Shown here piece after piece: positions 1 to 20,934 of a stretch of DNA of 64,000 nucleotides; the stretch's first letter is position 1; each line of letters starts with the position of its first letter. The stretch covers positions 17,766,985 through 17,830,984 of the forward strand of contig NC_043996.1 in the NCBI RefSeq assembly GCF_902150065.1, given 5' to 3'. The DNA is from Myripristis murdjan (taxonomy: Eukaryota > Chordata > Actinopteri > Holocentriformes > Holocentridae). The notes beneath the pieces were generated by a model. That model was not told the origin of the DNA. It saw only the letters and a list, made by a program, of their open reading frames with translations, and did no database searches. The position numbers and the translations under genes were made by a program.

Positions 1-391
1 TTCTGCAAGCTCAAGATAATGCTCCTGATGATGTACCCTAAATGCGTCAATAAATAGCTGGACACTTGGAAAGTGCACGCCAAATGAAGCGCCTCCGTTC
101 ATTGTCTATTCTGTCTTGTCAGTCCAGTCCATACTCATACACATTTTCAAAAAGGTCAACCAGAGAGTTATTTTGTTGCCTTTGCTGAAGCTATTATGAA
201 AACAATCTATTTAAATGAATGAATAAGTGAATGAATGAATGAATGGAAATAAAAAAATATATATTATGACGACTAAATTAAGCTTAAATTCAACACAAAC
301 ATCAATGTTAAATATTCTCAGTCATATGATGGATCTTCGGTGTGAGGCTCTGTCAACCTGTAGAATGCACCTGTCCGTCTCGTCGTCTTCC
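1..391. other. Upstream flank of cul3, no gene seen
   Basis: AT-rich flank with a short imperfect GAAT tetranucleotide run near 216-245. No reading frame here resembles a known protein and no RNA gene was recognised. The last part grades into the cul3 promoter. Confidence 0.6.
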
Positions 392-438
392 TCTCGCGAG
401 AGTTCGGCGTTGCGCAGTGGAGTATCGCTGGCCGCCAT
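392..438 (+). promoter_or_regulatory. cul3: cul3 core promoter: TCTCGCGAGA palindrome and YY1-like box
   Basis: The 10-base palindrome TCTCGCGAGA lies at 392-401, about 240 bases before the cul3 start codon. This motif is known from CpG-type, often bidirectional, housekeeping promoters. A GCCGCCAT box, resembling the YY1 sites found just downstream of many such start sites, follows at 431-438. The surrounding stretch is GC-rich against an AT-rich background. The exact transcription start cannot be seen; a start between about 400 and 450 is inferred. Confidence 0.55.
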
Positions 439-642
439 CACCGCACACAAGCTAGCTTTAGCCCCAAAAGACTCAGAGGCGAGCGGCTGACAACAACACA
501 ACAGCGATAATAGACGGACCTGATTCCCAAAGTGGAGGTCAAAGAGTTTCCCTGCCACTTTCAGTTTGCCGGAAAAAACAAGCAACCGCCTTTCATGTAG
601 TCTTTCAAAGTACCCTAGAAACGACAGTCGTTCTAACTAATC

Positions 643-10314
<9,672 letters not shown>

Positions 10315-10348
10315 AGAGAGTATGGATGCGAGGAGAAAGAGACTGGAA

Positions 10349-10403
<55 letters not shown>
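10349..10403 (+). repeat. Uninterrupted G homopolymer (55 bases) in the cul3 3' UTR
   Basis: 55 consecutive G on the plus strand begin 35 bases after the cul3 stop codon. In the mRNA this would be poly-G, able to form G-quadruplexes. Homopolymers of G this long are rare in vertebrates. The true length may differ because such runs are hard to sequence and assemble. Confidence 0.85.
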
Positions 10404-10405
<2 letters not shown>

Positions 10406-10503
10406 ATGGGATGTTTTTTTCCTTTGGACTGTTGTTTCGCATGGACTGGAAGTTTCTTTTCAAGATAAATGCTGGGAACCTGACTCATCATCCATTACAA
10501 AAC

Positions 10504-10791
10504 AATAAATACACATAGAAATCGGAATAAAGTCAATGCAGAGAAAAAAATCCAAATGTCGTAGGTGATTTTTAAATCGGGCCCACTCTTCCTTTTCCCT
10601 GTGAGTTTTAACATGGATGGATCCAGCTTCAAGCTTTTCACTGTTTTACCCTTGTAGAGATCAAACTTGCAAAGAATCCCTTGGGAAAAATGTGAATGCA
10701 CCACATTATTTTTTGTTTTCAATACTGTATAAAAAATGAGAAAATTATTAAAAACAGCAGCAACTGTGGATTGTTACAAAACTGAAATAAA
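10504..10791 (+). terminator. cul3: cul3 polyadenylation signals
   Basis: AATAAA hexamers occur at 10504-10509, 10526-10531 and 10786-10791, giving 3' UTRs of about 0.2 or 0.5 kb. Which one is used cannot be told from sequence alone. Confidence 0.5.
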
Positions 10792-10799
10792 AATATTGA

Positions 10800-11583
10800 G
10801 TATTGATGCACTGTGGTTTTCCACTAGTTATCTAGTCTAAAGATGCTTGTCCATACAACTGTAAGTTATAAAAACTATTTTTGTTTGCCTTCTATGTCTG
10901 GCTAAGTCTTAATTTCTGATTTTCACATCGCATCCTTTTAACAAGGCCATTTATGTTCTGATTACCATTGGCTACAGATCTCTGGTATTAAATTACAGCT
11001 TTATAATTGCTGTTGAGGCAGATTGCCTGTGGCGCTGAAAGATGTGGAACTCGTTCACTCAATTGCTCCTATTTTCAGCGGGCACCAAGGGGGGCAGTAT
11101 CCTCATACTGAATGTAAGACACTGCGTCAGTTCCATCGCCTCCCACCCAAACACACACCTAATACAGAGTCATTCACTGTGAGAGCCATGAGTCAGAAAT
11201 CAACATTTAACAGACAACACAGAGCCCTGTTTCATCAGTCTGTTATATAATACAAGTAATGACAGACATGCATAAAAACTGCCATCAGATATTCCAGTCA
11301 ATCCAAAGGTATCATTCAGTCGCTGAGTCAAAAATTTGACATTTTCAGTGCAAAAAAATGCAGTAAACAAGGGTGTAATTATAAGGCATCACCGCCTGCA
11401 GATCATGTCTGATGACAGTGTTATGTTAGAGGTACAGAGTTAGTTTGAGGTACAATAATCTTAAAAGATTTTGTAACATTTGTTAAGATCTCAAAGTGTC
11501 TTTTGCCCTTTCCAGTAAACACCCTGATCATCATGATTAATACTTAAATATGTGGATGTGATGTAAGGGTGTTCAGGCTGCAC
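10800..11583. other. Spacer between converging cul3 and dhrs12
   Basis: No gene recognised. It probably includes the dhrs12 3' UTR at its right end. No clear AATAAA for the minus strand was found close to the dhrs12 stop. Confidence 0.5.
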
Positions 11584-13848
11584 TCAGGCTCTGGGAGAGA
11601 CCAGGGAGCCATTAGGCTGTGTATCGGGTCGAGACTGGGCAGCTTTGGCCAGGGTCTCCAGACAGGCCATGAAACGTTGAATCTCTTCAGTAGAACTGTG
11701 GGTCCAGGCCAGAGGCAGGTGGGCCGGGACAGGCTTACGATCTGGAATACAGATATGGCGTCAAAACAGTGAACAGAAGATATTGGCAATGGACGCATTT
11801 TGTGGTAAATCGTTCACTCGTGCAAGGAAGTTAGAACAGTATCACAAAAAGAAACAGAAGGGGTTGAGGTATTTTGTGGAGGTACCTGTCTGGTGTCATA
11901 CCTTGAAAGAACAGGCCACTGGGCTGTCTGGCAGCAGCCTTGGACAGAGCCAGCCACACCACAGTGTCCGCCCCTTGCTCTGCACTACGCAGCCGGTCCC
12001 CCATCATCTGGTGGAACTGAGGCATTGCTGTAGAAACAGCTGAGAAGGAAGTCAATCTAGGTTAGTGTGTGTGTTTCAACTAAAACAGAGCTGCCATTAT
12101 TGTGGAAACTACGCCTCCAGTGCTAACATTAAGTCAGAAAAATGAGGAATTATCTTAAGTTTCATTTTTTTCTTCAGTCAAAATGGAAAGTGCATTAACG
12201 TGAACATCCTCTAGTAATTAAAAGTCAGAATTACAATGTAAAAACATGATTTAACTCTTGTCAACCTAGAGAAAATCTCCCATAATGCATACTAAATACA
12301 TACAAAATACATTATGTGTGTATTTATGTGCTAAGCAACTTTCAGTATAGACCAGTTCCACATGCTAGATTTTCAGGAAAGGTCCATTATTTTCTCCATG
12401 AACAGTGACTGTGCATGAAATCCTAGAAACATTTAAGCATTTTAGCCAATTGTTCCAACAGCAGGCGGCCATCAGCACTATATTTGCTCAGTGGTCATTA
12501 GTGTTTGCCTTTAAACTGTACCACATTTTGGAAAAAAAAAAAAAAAAAAAAAAAAGGTCTAAATTGGAAATGAGCTCCCATGTTGTTTCTTTCATTAGGT
12601 CAGTAATGGGGGGTTTGCCTCCCACCTGCTTCTTTGCAGACAAAGTTTGATGGTGTAATGTGAATCTTTTTAGAATTTTAATGCCTTTTTGTGAGAAGCC
12701 ATATCCAGTTTTCTGTCTTCATGATCAACCTTTCCACAAAGTTTCCCTGTGAATTTGCTCATTATTTCTGGAGATATTCTGCTCATAGCCAAACTGACCT
12801 TGTGGCGCAAAAACACAACCCATGAACATGAACATAAGTTCTGTGATTTGCATTAACCAAAAAAAATATAAACAACAAAATCGCTTTGTGTGTGAGTATG
12901 CAAGTGTATTTAATACGCGAGGGAGAGAGACAGAGACAGACATACAGACATACAGTAAGAGACACCACCTGGTGTATCAGCCCAGCCTGGGTGCATCACA
13001 GAGAAGTGAATGACAGGGAAGGCTTTGGCCCACTGCTCTGTCAGCACCACCTGCTGTCTCTGGTAGGATACAACAACAACAACATCATCACATCAGCTGA
13101 AAGATTCACATGTACTGTACCTCTGTGTTTCTCAGCATGCTCAACTGCTTTATGCATTCATTTTCAGCTCATTGTTAAACCAAGAGAGACAGACACAAAA
13201 GGGAACCCAATGAGACAAACAGAAAGTAGTGATAGTGATACATAGTGATATAGAATAATGATAGCATGGTAGATCATATTATAGAATAATATAATAAAAT
13301 TGTATACTAATAATAATACCATAGGATAGGATAATGCAATAAAGATAATAATAGTAATAATAATATATAGTAGTAATAGTATAATAATGATAACAGTAAA
13401 TTAGTAATTTGTTACACTGCAGGTCAATTTTGCTCATGAAACTCAGTGCTCTTATTCTAATGCAACCTATATAGTTAAATATTTGACACACAAAGTATCT
13501 CTTTACTTATTTGCACAGTTTCTCAAAATCCAGAGTGAATGCCGAATTGTAATCCAATAGATATTAAGAATCCTTGAATTTCACTGGTGTTGGTGTCAAT
13601 TAATTTTACTGGTTACCTGATCACATCCTCATCTCCTACCTTGTTCTGGGCATAAACCATGGTGCTGTCGAAGTGGCCCCTCTCTGACTGGAGGTTGTCA
13701 ACTTGCAGTTTCTGCACCAGCATGCCGCCTGACGATACAGTGATCTGACAGCCAGAGAGAAAAGAAACAGTGTGCTCAGAGAACAGCCGCTGCACTGTGG
13801 ACAAAAGTGTCATTATGCTGTCCAGCTGATGCAAATGAGCTATTTGCT

Positions 13849-13889
<41 letters not shown>

Positions 13890-15971
13890 ACATACCACCC
13901 TTGGATCCCGGCTCTTTTGCAGAAGTGGTATAAGATTCTGGGTGAGGATGTACGTTCCTGAGGAGGAGGAGGAGGACGATGAAGAAAAAAACAGCAAACA
14001 TCAGCCCTCTCATGGAATTCAAATTCAAAACAACAGCATAGCTCTAACTAAGCAGCAGGATGAAGTCTCACCCAGAGTGTTAGTGGCAAAGTTCTTCTCC
14101 AGTCCCTCAGAATTCTCCTCTCTCGTATTCACCATACATCCTGCATTGTTTATCTGCCATAAAAAAAATAAAGAAATAAAGAAATATCAAACAGCTGCAT
14201 CCATGTTGAATGCAAATGAAATGGTTTACAGAGTCATTTGAAGGCGATCAAGCTTGTTGTTTGTGCTGAAGAATATTTAATTCCTACCAGCACATTCAAG
14301 GAGAAATGCTCCCTCTTGAAGGCCTCCGCAAATTCCCATACCTTGCGTGTCTCTGACATATCAAGAATGTGAACGTGTATCTCCTGGAATAACAAGATAA
14401 AACAATCATCTGAGTGATCACTTTTGCAGTCACACCACAACATTTGTCTCTACATAGATCCTTAGTATATAGTATAATGTCCACCTCAAATAAAAACATT
14501 GTTACTTAGCTGATATTTTACTTAAGTGGATGTAAACCCATAAAAATCTATCTAAGTAAGCGTAAAAAGTAGCTAATTTATAATAGACTTGGAGTAATAG
14601 TAAGTGAACTGGCTTAGTTTTTAGAAAAAAAAAAAAAAGAAAGAACATTGTAATGTGACACTTCCATGAGCAGTTCAGGGTTCAAACTACATTTATTTTC
14701 ACTGTAAAATTGGGAAACTGTAAATAATATGCACAATTACAGACAAACCACTTTACTCTTTTCTTCTTTATTGACTGGCCAATCACTGCAAATGGCTCCA
14801 AAATTGGCCAATTTACAACTGTCTAATGGAGAGCCCACACAATGTGAACTATATAACTGATGCAGTAGAGACATACTTGAGTAAAAGTAACTCACTGTGT
14901 TCCCAGATTCCCTGACAATGTCTGCCCTGGCCTCCTCAGCTTTATCTTTATTCCTACACACCATGTGGACTGTGCCACCTGGAAGGAAAAACAGATAACA
15001 GTGAGTATTTAGTTTCTCCAGACCTACACAAATCAATGCAGTGCAGGACAGGACAGAGGACACAGCTGTCCACCATTTCCAATGTACCTTTCTTTGCTAT
15101 GGCCATGGCAGTTGCTTTGCCAATGCCACTGTTGGCTCCTGTGATCAAGAAGGACCGTCCCACCACAGACACGCTGAGGTCCTGGGCATTAAAGTTTTGA
15201 GATGCAGCCTCATATCCACTCCTAAGGACAAAGTCAACACGTCAGAACACACAGATAATAGGCAACATGTGTCTGCGGACTTTAAAAGAACTGACAACAT
15301 CCTCAGATTGGAGTTTGACCATCTCCAATATTGCTTTTTTTTTTTTTTTTTCTTTCTCTCCAGACCTTTTGTAACATCAGTCAGCTGCTGGATAGAGTAC
15401 AATCCATGCATAACAAGGCACTTCAGATCTCAATGAAACTATTGTGATTGCGGTGAAGAGGCGCCCATGGAGCTGCACTAGTGCCACACAGTGATCAGAC
15501 CTTTGATTTTTCTCCCCTCGATGGCTTGTATTCCTGCGTAAATATGGTATATCCTGCTGCGTAATTCTAGATTAAAGCTGGGTAATAATTCAGTATTAGG
15601 CTACCGGTTACTGTCGTTCAGTGGAATCAAATTGTCAAGATAGAGTGATTTGGTGATATTTAACAATTCTAAACTGATGACAAAAAGCAAATTTTCAAAG
15701 CAAATAAGGCATAAACGATTTTAAGGAATATTGTAAATTTCTACTTTTTCGGCATCACACATAACATTGCAATCTAAGTATAGTATCATACTGGCGCCAA
15801 GGCCTATATAACCCATATATAAACTAATAATATATCTGATGTGCTACCTCAAAGACGACTCAAAGCGCATTTCTCAAGTTTTTCAAACAACAAGCCTGCA
15901 TGAGAGTTGACCGACCTTGTATATTCGTGGATTCCTTTCAAAAACCAGATGATGTTGCGGTACAGAGACAT
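11584..15971 (-). CDS. dhrs12: Dehydrogenase/reductase SDR family member 12 (10 exons, complete)
   Basis: Exons in transcript order: 15971-15916, 15221-15088, 14978-14896, 14383-14288, 14153-14072, 13957-13896, 13744-13640, 13059-12969, 12039-11902, 11741-11584. They join in frame to 334 residues, against 317 in human DHRS12, with a longer C-terminus. The protein is a classical-type short-chain dehydrogenase/reductase: the cofactor loop TGANSGIG is at residues 46-53, NNAG at 125-128, the VSSGG segment (catalytic Ser) near 174-178, and the YAQNK catalytic Tyr202/Lys206 pair at the end of exon 7. HPGWADTP follows. The N-terminus MSLYRNIIWFLKGIHEYTR matches the family. Its physiological substrate is not known to me. 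All splice sites are GT/AG; the exon 1 donor (gtcggt) is weak. The gene is head to head with ap1s3 and tail to tail with cul3. In mammals DHRS12 is elsewhere, so this neighbourhood differs from the mammalian one. Confidence 0.93.
12532..12555 (+). repeat. A homopolymer in dhrs12 intron 8
   Basis: A run of about 24 A on the plus strand (poly-T in the dhrs12 sense). Simple repeat. Confidence 0.8.
13200..13410. repeat. AT-rich simple repeat in dhrs12 intron 7
   Basis: Degenerate GATA/TAATAA-type low-complexity DNA, built from units such as gatagtgata and aataataatagtaataa. No coding content. Confidence 0.7.
13852..13887 (+). repeat. (TG)n microsatellite beside dhrs12 exon 6
   Basis: About 18 TG units starting only 9 bases downstream (in the dhrs12 sense) of the exon 6 donor at 13895. 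On the transcript it reads as a CA-rich intronic tract, a kind of sequence known to bind hnRNP L and to modulate splicing of the neighbouring exon. Confidence 0.85.
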
Positions 15972-16138
15972 GGCCTCTCATCATAAGTGAACTCCCCAAA
16001 GAGCACTAACTGTGTGGGAAAGGGCGAGCTGCTGCCCCGCAGGTCCTTATCACATGAGCGTCTGAGGGCGCAAGGCGGCACACTGCGCTCTAGCGACGAC
16101 CGCTGGAATTACACGGACGGGGGCTTGGAAAAAAAGAG

Positions 16139-16169
<31 letters not shown>

Positions 16170-16503
16170 ATTACCCGGTCAGAGGAGATCATAAACAGTT
16201 TATTAGTTCTTTAATGTCTGTATAATTTGTAAAAACCACATGGCCACACCTTAGAGGAGGCGGTCGGCTGTCGGGAAACACCTTGTGTGAGATCTATAAT
16301 AACCAGCCCAGTAGCAGGGAGGCGGTGATGCGGCCATCCAGCGCTCCTCTGTTAATTTCTAAGGGGGGAGGAGTTTGCCAACTTACACCGGAGTGGACAG
16401 CAGCAGGCTAATGCACCCGGACGGACAAGTTGACCCTTTGTAAGGGTTCAAGTGTTTTGCAAATTCTTTGTTGTCATTTATAGCAGCCGGCACGACGTCA
16501 AAA
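15972..16503. promoter_or_regulatory. Bidirectional promoter region between dhrs12 and ap1s3
   Basis: Only 532 bases separate the divergent start codons of dhrs12 (minus, 15971) and ap1s3 (plus, 16504). The segment is CpG-rich by comparison with its flanks (for example 16040-16120 and 16255-16350) and has no obvious TATA box, as expected for a shared housekeeping promoter. A run of about 30 A at 16139-16168 divides it. CGACGTCA lies just before the ap1s3 ATG. Both 5' UTRs must lie inside this segment unless upstream exons exist. Confidence 0.65.
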
Positions 16504-17508
16504 TGGTGAGTTTTCTTGTCCTTGGTGACGTTTTTGTCGTTAGATGATTTTGCTTTTAAGATAAAGTCAGTCTTCCCTCAGTCTGACGACGGAGGCAAAG
16601 CTGTCCACCTGTTGCGGCTGACAGGTATGCAGCTTCGTAAACCTAAACCCCACCACTGCACTTACCTTTCATTTCAGAGGCCTGCGTATTGTATTTCACC
16701 CGGGTAGTACCTTTATTGGTGTATATACTGTGCATTTTCATTGTGTGTGGCAGAGTTAAAGCGACAGTCGGAAGTAGGCTAAGGTGTACATTTCCTTAAC
16801 CTGTCGTTTTAGTAAAACAGGTTTCGTCACTTTCCACGGAGTCCGCCCTAGAGGCAGTTTGGTGCTTTTCATATTCATTTGCCCACAAGGCTTGATAGTC
16901 TCTACACAAAGACTTGATCCGCCGTCGTATGCTGAACTCTGCTGTGGCCTTAACTTTCTAGATAGTGGCTGCAGTCATGTTCAAATGAAGGCCTTACATA
17001 TTACATCAATTGTTTCATAAACAGAAAAAGTCATAAGAGTTTTCAGAACGAGTTTACCAATTTTATTCAGATAGTAACACTCTTGTTAGTAAAAGGCCTG
17101 CCCAGTTATTTCATGTCAACTTTATTTATATAGTCCTTCATCACAGGTTCAAAGAACTATTTCATCATTTGATTATTCTAACTTCCCTGAAATCAGCAAT
17201 GAAAGGAAGACCTAAAGGAAACAGTGTGACACTGTGATTCCTATGGAGAAAAATGGGAATTTTCATTTTTGATATGTAGCCAAGCAAAGCTAGGAAATAC
17301 ACTCTGTAAACATCCACAACACGGCTCCTGACCTCTTTTGAAAGTGGGAAAGCAAACACCAAACAACTTTTTCCTTATAATCATTCACTAAGTCATGTAG
17401 TTCTCCCTGTCGAGCGTTTTTCTTTGTCTTGTGGCGATAATGTTTGGTCAGTGAAGTTACATTTTAATGAACTGTGCCAACAGTAAAGCCCTCCATTGAC
17501 CCCTGCTC

Positions 17509-17577
<69 letters not shown>

Positions 17578-19180
17578 TGAGGATGTAGCTGATAATGTAG
17601 AATGACTGAGTGAGGCTCAGGGACTCAGTGTGTGTTCATGAGTGTGTATTTGTACATATACACATCAGCCACTACACACACATCGCACAGTGCACACCAG
17701 TCCCTTCTTCCATCACCGCCCCCCTCGCACACATCACTCCTGCCCCCCTGACCCTGTGGTGTGTCTGCTTCGTTAGATGCGCTTCCTGCTGCTCTTCAGT
17801 CGCCAGGGGAGGCTGCGTCTGCAGAAGTGGTTCACGCCCACGCCAGAGCGAGAGAAGAAGAAGATCATCAGGGACATGACCACCATGGTGTTGGCACGGA
17901 AACCACGCTCCTGTAACTTCCTCCACTGGAGAGACCTCAAGATTGTTTACAAGAGGTGAGTGCTGCCCCTTCAAGCATGCCTGCCTTGTCTAAATAGTAC
18001 ACCCTCACGTAGCTGTCACTTTCTCAGCTCTGTAGGTCGCAGTGCAGTGTTTGCAGCAGTCTCTGTTTTCCATGTTTGTCATGTGTCCCTGTTTAGCTGA
18101 TCCCCCTCTGTGCCAGTAGGCTATGTAGCTAAAAGTCATGGTTTTGTCCCCCTCTCCTCAGGTATGCAAGCTTGTATTTCTGCTTGGCTCTGGAGGACCA
18201 AGACAACGAGCTGTTAGCACTGGAGATACTTCATCGTTATGTGGAACTACTGGACAAATACTTTGGCAATGTATTTCATCATGTTTCATCACATTCTTTT
18301 ACTCCATATTTGAGCTTATCTTTAAGTGCAGTGTTGAAATTTAATGGCAGATGAAGCCTGGACTACACTATAACACAGCATAATAGATTCTATTGAACCG
18401 TGGTTAAATCTAAAACATTATGTAGGCTATGTAAAAACAATTTGCATTATTCTGCTTTTTTTTTCCATTGAATCATAATTGGCATTAACCCCAGTCATAC
18501 CCCTCCAGGTGTGTGAGCTGGACATAATCTTTAACTTTGAGAAGGCCTATTTTATCCTGGATGAGTTTCTAATGGGAGGGGAGATACAAGAAACATCAAA
18601 ACAGATTGTGAATCGCTCCATCGAAGCCTCAGACATGTTGCAGGAGGTAAGACAAGCTCGTGCACACACACACAAACACACACACATGCATACATGCATA
18701 CTCACATACACAAAGCAAAGTTCAGTTTGCATCTGTTGTATGAGAATCTAACATCTGTGGTAGGAGTCGCCCTTGCAGTTAATTAAAGAAACTGACATGT
18801 TTGGAATCTAGTTCAGACATTAAGTGGATTATGTCTTAAAAATTATGGCTGTGGGGTACTTTTGAATTGTGGAAGGGTCCAGATACTCTAAGTAGGTGTT
18901 TCATATTTTACTAAATATTAACACTTACCATGAATTCTTTAGGAGGCTCCAGTGGGGAGATTTAATTCTTTTGATTTGTGTGTGAACTTGCCAGCAAATG
19001 TAGCAAGTCCCCGGTGTGAAAGAGTCCAATTAACAGTGGTGCTGCCAAGTCCCTGGTGTGTCCTTGTCTTTTTCATAGCTAATGGGCGTCTCTGGATGAC
19101 CCATAGCTGGTGCTCCTTTTTATAGACTTGTGTCTGTTTTGCTCTCTCTCTTTTTCTTTCTGTCTCTCTTCCTCTCTGCC

Positions 19181-19218
<38 letters not shown>

Positions 19219-19681
19219 CCGCAAGTGAGAGACAGATTTCCCTGGAACTTGTAGGTTTATGCTTTGCCTCCTGCTTTTCCTGTAGGTGTATGGCTCTGTG
19301 TGGTACAGTAGTTGACTGGGTGTGTTGTGCTTCACCCTCCCCTGCACTTGTGAAGAGGGATGACTAATACTGCAATCTAGAGTTCAATATGTGCAGTGTA
19401 GCCTCCCATTCATTTTGACTGTTATCGCTTCAGGATGACAACAGTGATTGGTATGAGGTGGAGCTGTTTGGATGACCTTGAATATGGACAGAAAGGTTAG
19501 AGGCTCTGCTTGTGTTAGTAACCGTGTGTTGGTGTTCTCTGCACTTTATTTCGGGTGATGTGTACATGTGTGACTGTGAATATCAATTGGAGCTTGAAAC
19601 ATTGAGACTGAGTGCTTCATTTTTGTTCTGTGTGCCCTTTTCTAGACCATGGAGGAGTATATGAGCAAACCTGCATTTTAA
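16504..19681 (+). CDS. ap1s3: AP-1 complex subunit sigma-3 (5 exons with two candidate last exons)
   Basis: Exons: 16504-16506 (only the ATG), 17777-17955, 18162-18270, 18509-18646, then either 19434-19475 or 19646-19681. The one-codon first exon and the [12 protein letters not shown] start are typical of AP1S genes. The 143-residue core is a complete longin-like sigma subunit, with [43 protein letters not shown] and [13 protein letters not shown] motifs. GEIQETSK and SDMLQE favour sigma-3 over sigma-1 and sigma-2. The protein is the small subunit of the AP-1 clathrin adaptor at the trans-Golgi network and endosomes. The first tail exon encodes [13 protein letters not shown] and the second [11 protein letters not shown], giving 156 or 154 residues; human AP1S3 has 154. 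The gene diverges from dhrs12 and converges on scg2b. Confidence 0.93.
17114..17160 (-). mobile_element. Fragment of an L2-like LINE/SINE 3' tail
   Basis: CAACTTTATTTATATAGTCC resembles the reversed tail shared by many fish L2-related elements. It is a short remnant in ap1s3 intron 1, too small for a family name. Confidence 0.3.
17514..17573 (+). repeat. (TG)n microsatellite in ap1s3 intron 1
   Basis: About 30 TG units, nearly uninterrupted, about 200 bases before exon 2. Confidence 0.9.
19184..19218 (+). repeat. T homopolymer in ap1s3 intron 4
   Basis: About 35 T in a row. Possibly the tail of an old retroposon, but no body was recognised. Confidence 0.8.
19434..19475 (+). other. ap1s3: Alternative ap1s3 terminal exon 5a
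   Basis: A cttcag acceptor is followed by GATGACAACAGTG..., in phase with exon 4, and ends in TGA after 13 residues ([13 protein letters not shown]). Acidic residues followed by a hydrophobic end resemble the C-termini of other sigma-1 subunits. Confidence 0.6.
19646..19681 (+). other. ap1s3: Alternative ap1s3 terminal exon 5b
   Basis: A ttctag acceptor after a T-rich tract is followed in phase by 11 residues ([11 protein letters not shown]) and TAA. As I recall, a similar TMEEYM tail occurs in some vertebrate AP1S3 proteins. Confidence 0.6.
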
Positions 19682-20686
19682 TGCCTGGAGAAGGACGTAA
19701 CAGTGGGAAGGAATACAGGAAAACAATGTGTTGTAGATGAGTCAAAGAGGTTTCTGAGTATGGAAATAGATTCTGCTCTGATGCTGCTGAACTTTTTTTT
19801 TTTTTTTTTTTTTTTTTAAATGGGAAGCTGAATGTCTGCACAGTTTCTGTCTGACACATTGTGCCTTCAGTTCCAACACAGCTTTGTTAGAGAATAACAC
19901 CCCGACTCAAGTGAAGGAAAGAGTTCAGCATTACACTGATTCCTTATTTTTCAAATTTGATGAAGTAGTTACTGAAGATCAGCAACATGTGAATCATAAC
20001 CATGAAGTGCTTTTAGACTTATAAATTTGTTGATTGTTCTATTTAAATCATGTATTTTATTTAATATATTGATAGGGATTGGTTTCATTCCAAAAACTCA
20101 AGGCTCTATTCATTTTTAGGGGAAAACTATTTGAAACTCACCAGTCAATATGTCGAAATCCAAATGATTCAGTCCGCAGGAACTTGAGTTTTGTAATGGT
20201 TTTAAGATAACTCAGATCTTAAAATTAACCCATGACAGACTATACTTTTATGCCACCAAATACGTTATGAGACGGATTTTTTTTTTTTTTTTTTTTTAAC
20301 TCAATGGTGAATGTTTAATTTTGGAATGAAACCGATCATGAAACACTATTAACTGTGTTTAAGATAAAGCCTAGATAGTGTGGTATGGGTGGGGCCATTA
20401 GTCTCTTAAGGGAGCGGTTTAGTGTGGGTGTGAATATCACTGTTTTTATACCAAGTGCAATTTGTAATGTTAAAGCCTATGATTAAAGATGTGTTTTGAT
20501 AATTATCTGTTTTGACTAATAATTTGTCGTGTTTTGATTCATTCATCAAGAGGCGCTCGGGTTCGTGGAAATCATTGTTTATTTCTATCATTAACAAAAG
20601 TGAAAGTGATCTATAACCTATAGTGCATGGTGTGAGTTAATAAGGCAACACAACTCAGCAAGGAGAAAAATAATACCGCTGATGCT

Positions 20687-20692
20687 TTATTT
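20687..20692 (-). terminator. scg2b: scg2b polyadenylation signal
   Basis: TTTATT on the plus strand is AATAAA on the scg2b strand, giving a 3' UTR of about 0.6 kb that would contain the element at 20935-21142. Confidence 0.5.
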
Positions 20693-20934
20693 TTCTGATT
20701 CATCACACATTATTGAACATGTACAAAATGGCTTAAAAATGAGCATATATAGCACAACAACTGGTATAGGCTAACAATACAGAGCTTCGCAGTATGAAAG
20801 GGCTGGAAGGCAGGCGACGGTCTAATCTTTAAATTTGTAAGTAATGTCTCCATAATTGTAACATTTAAAATGCACGAACCCTGAATATATCACGAGTCAC
20901 AACAACACTCGTTCTTTATTAGCCCAGCACACTG

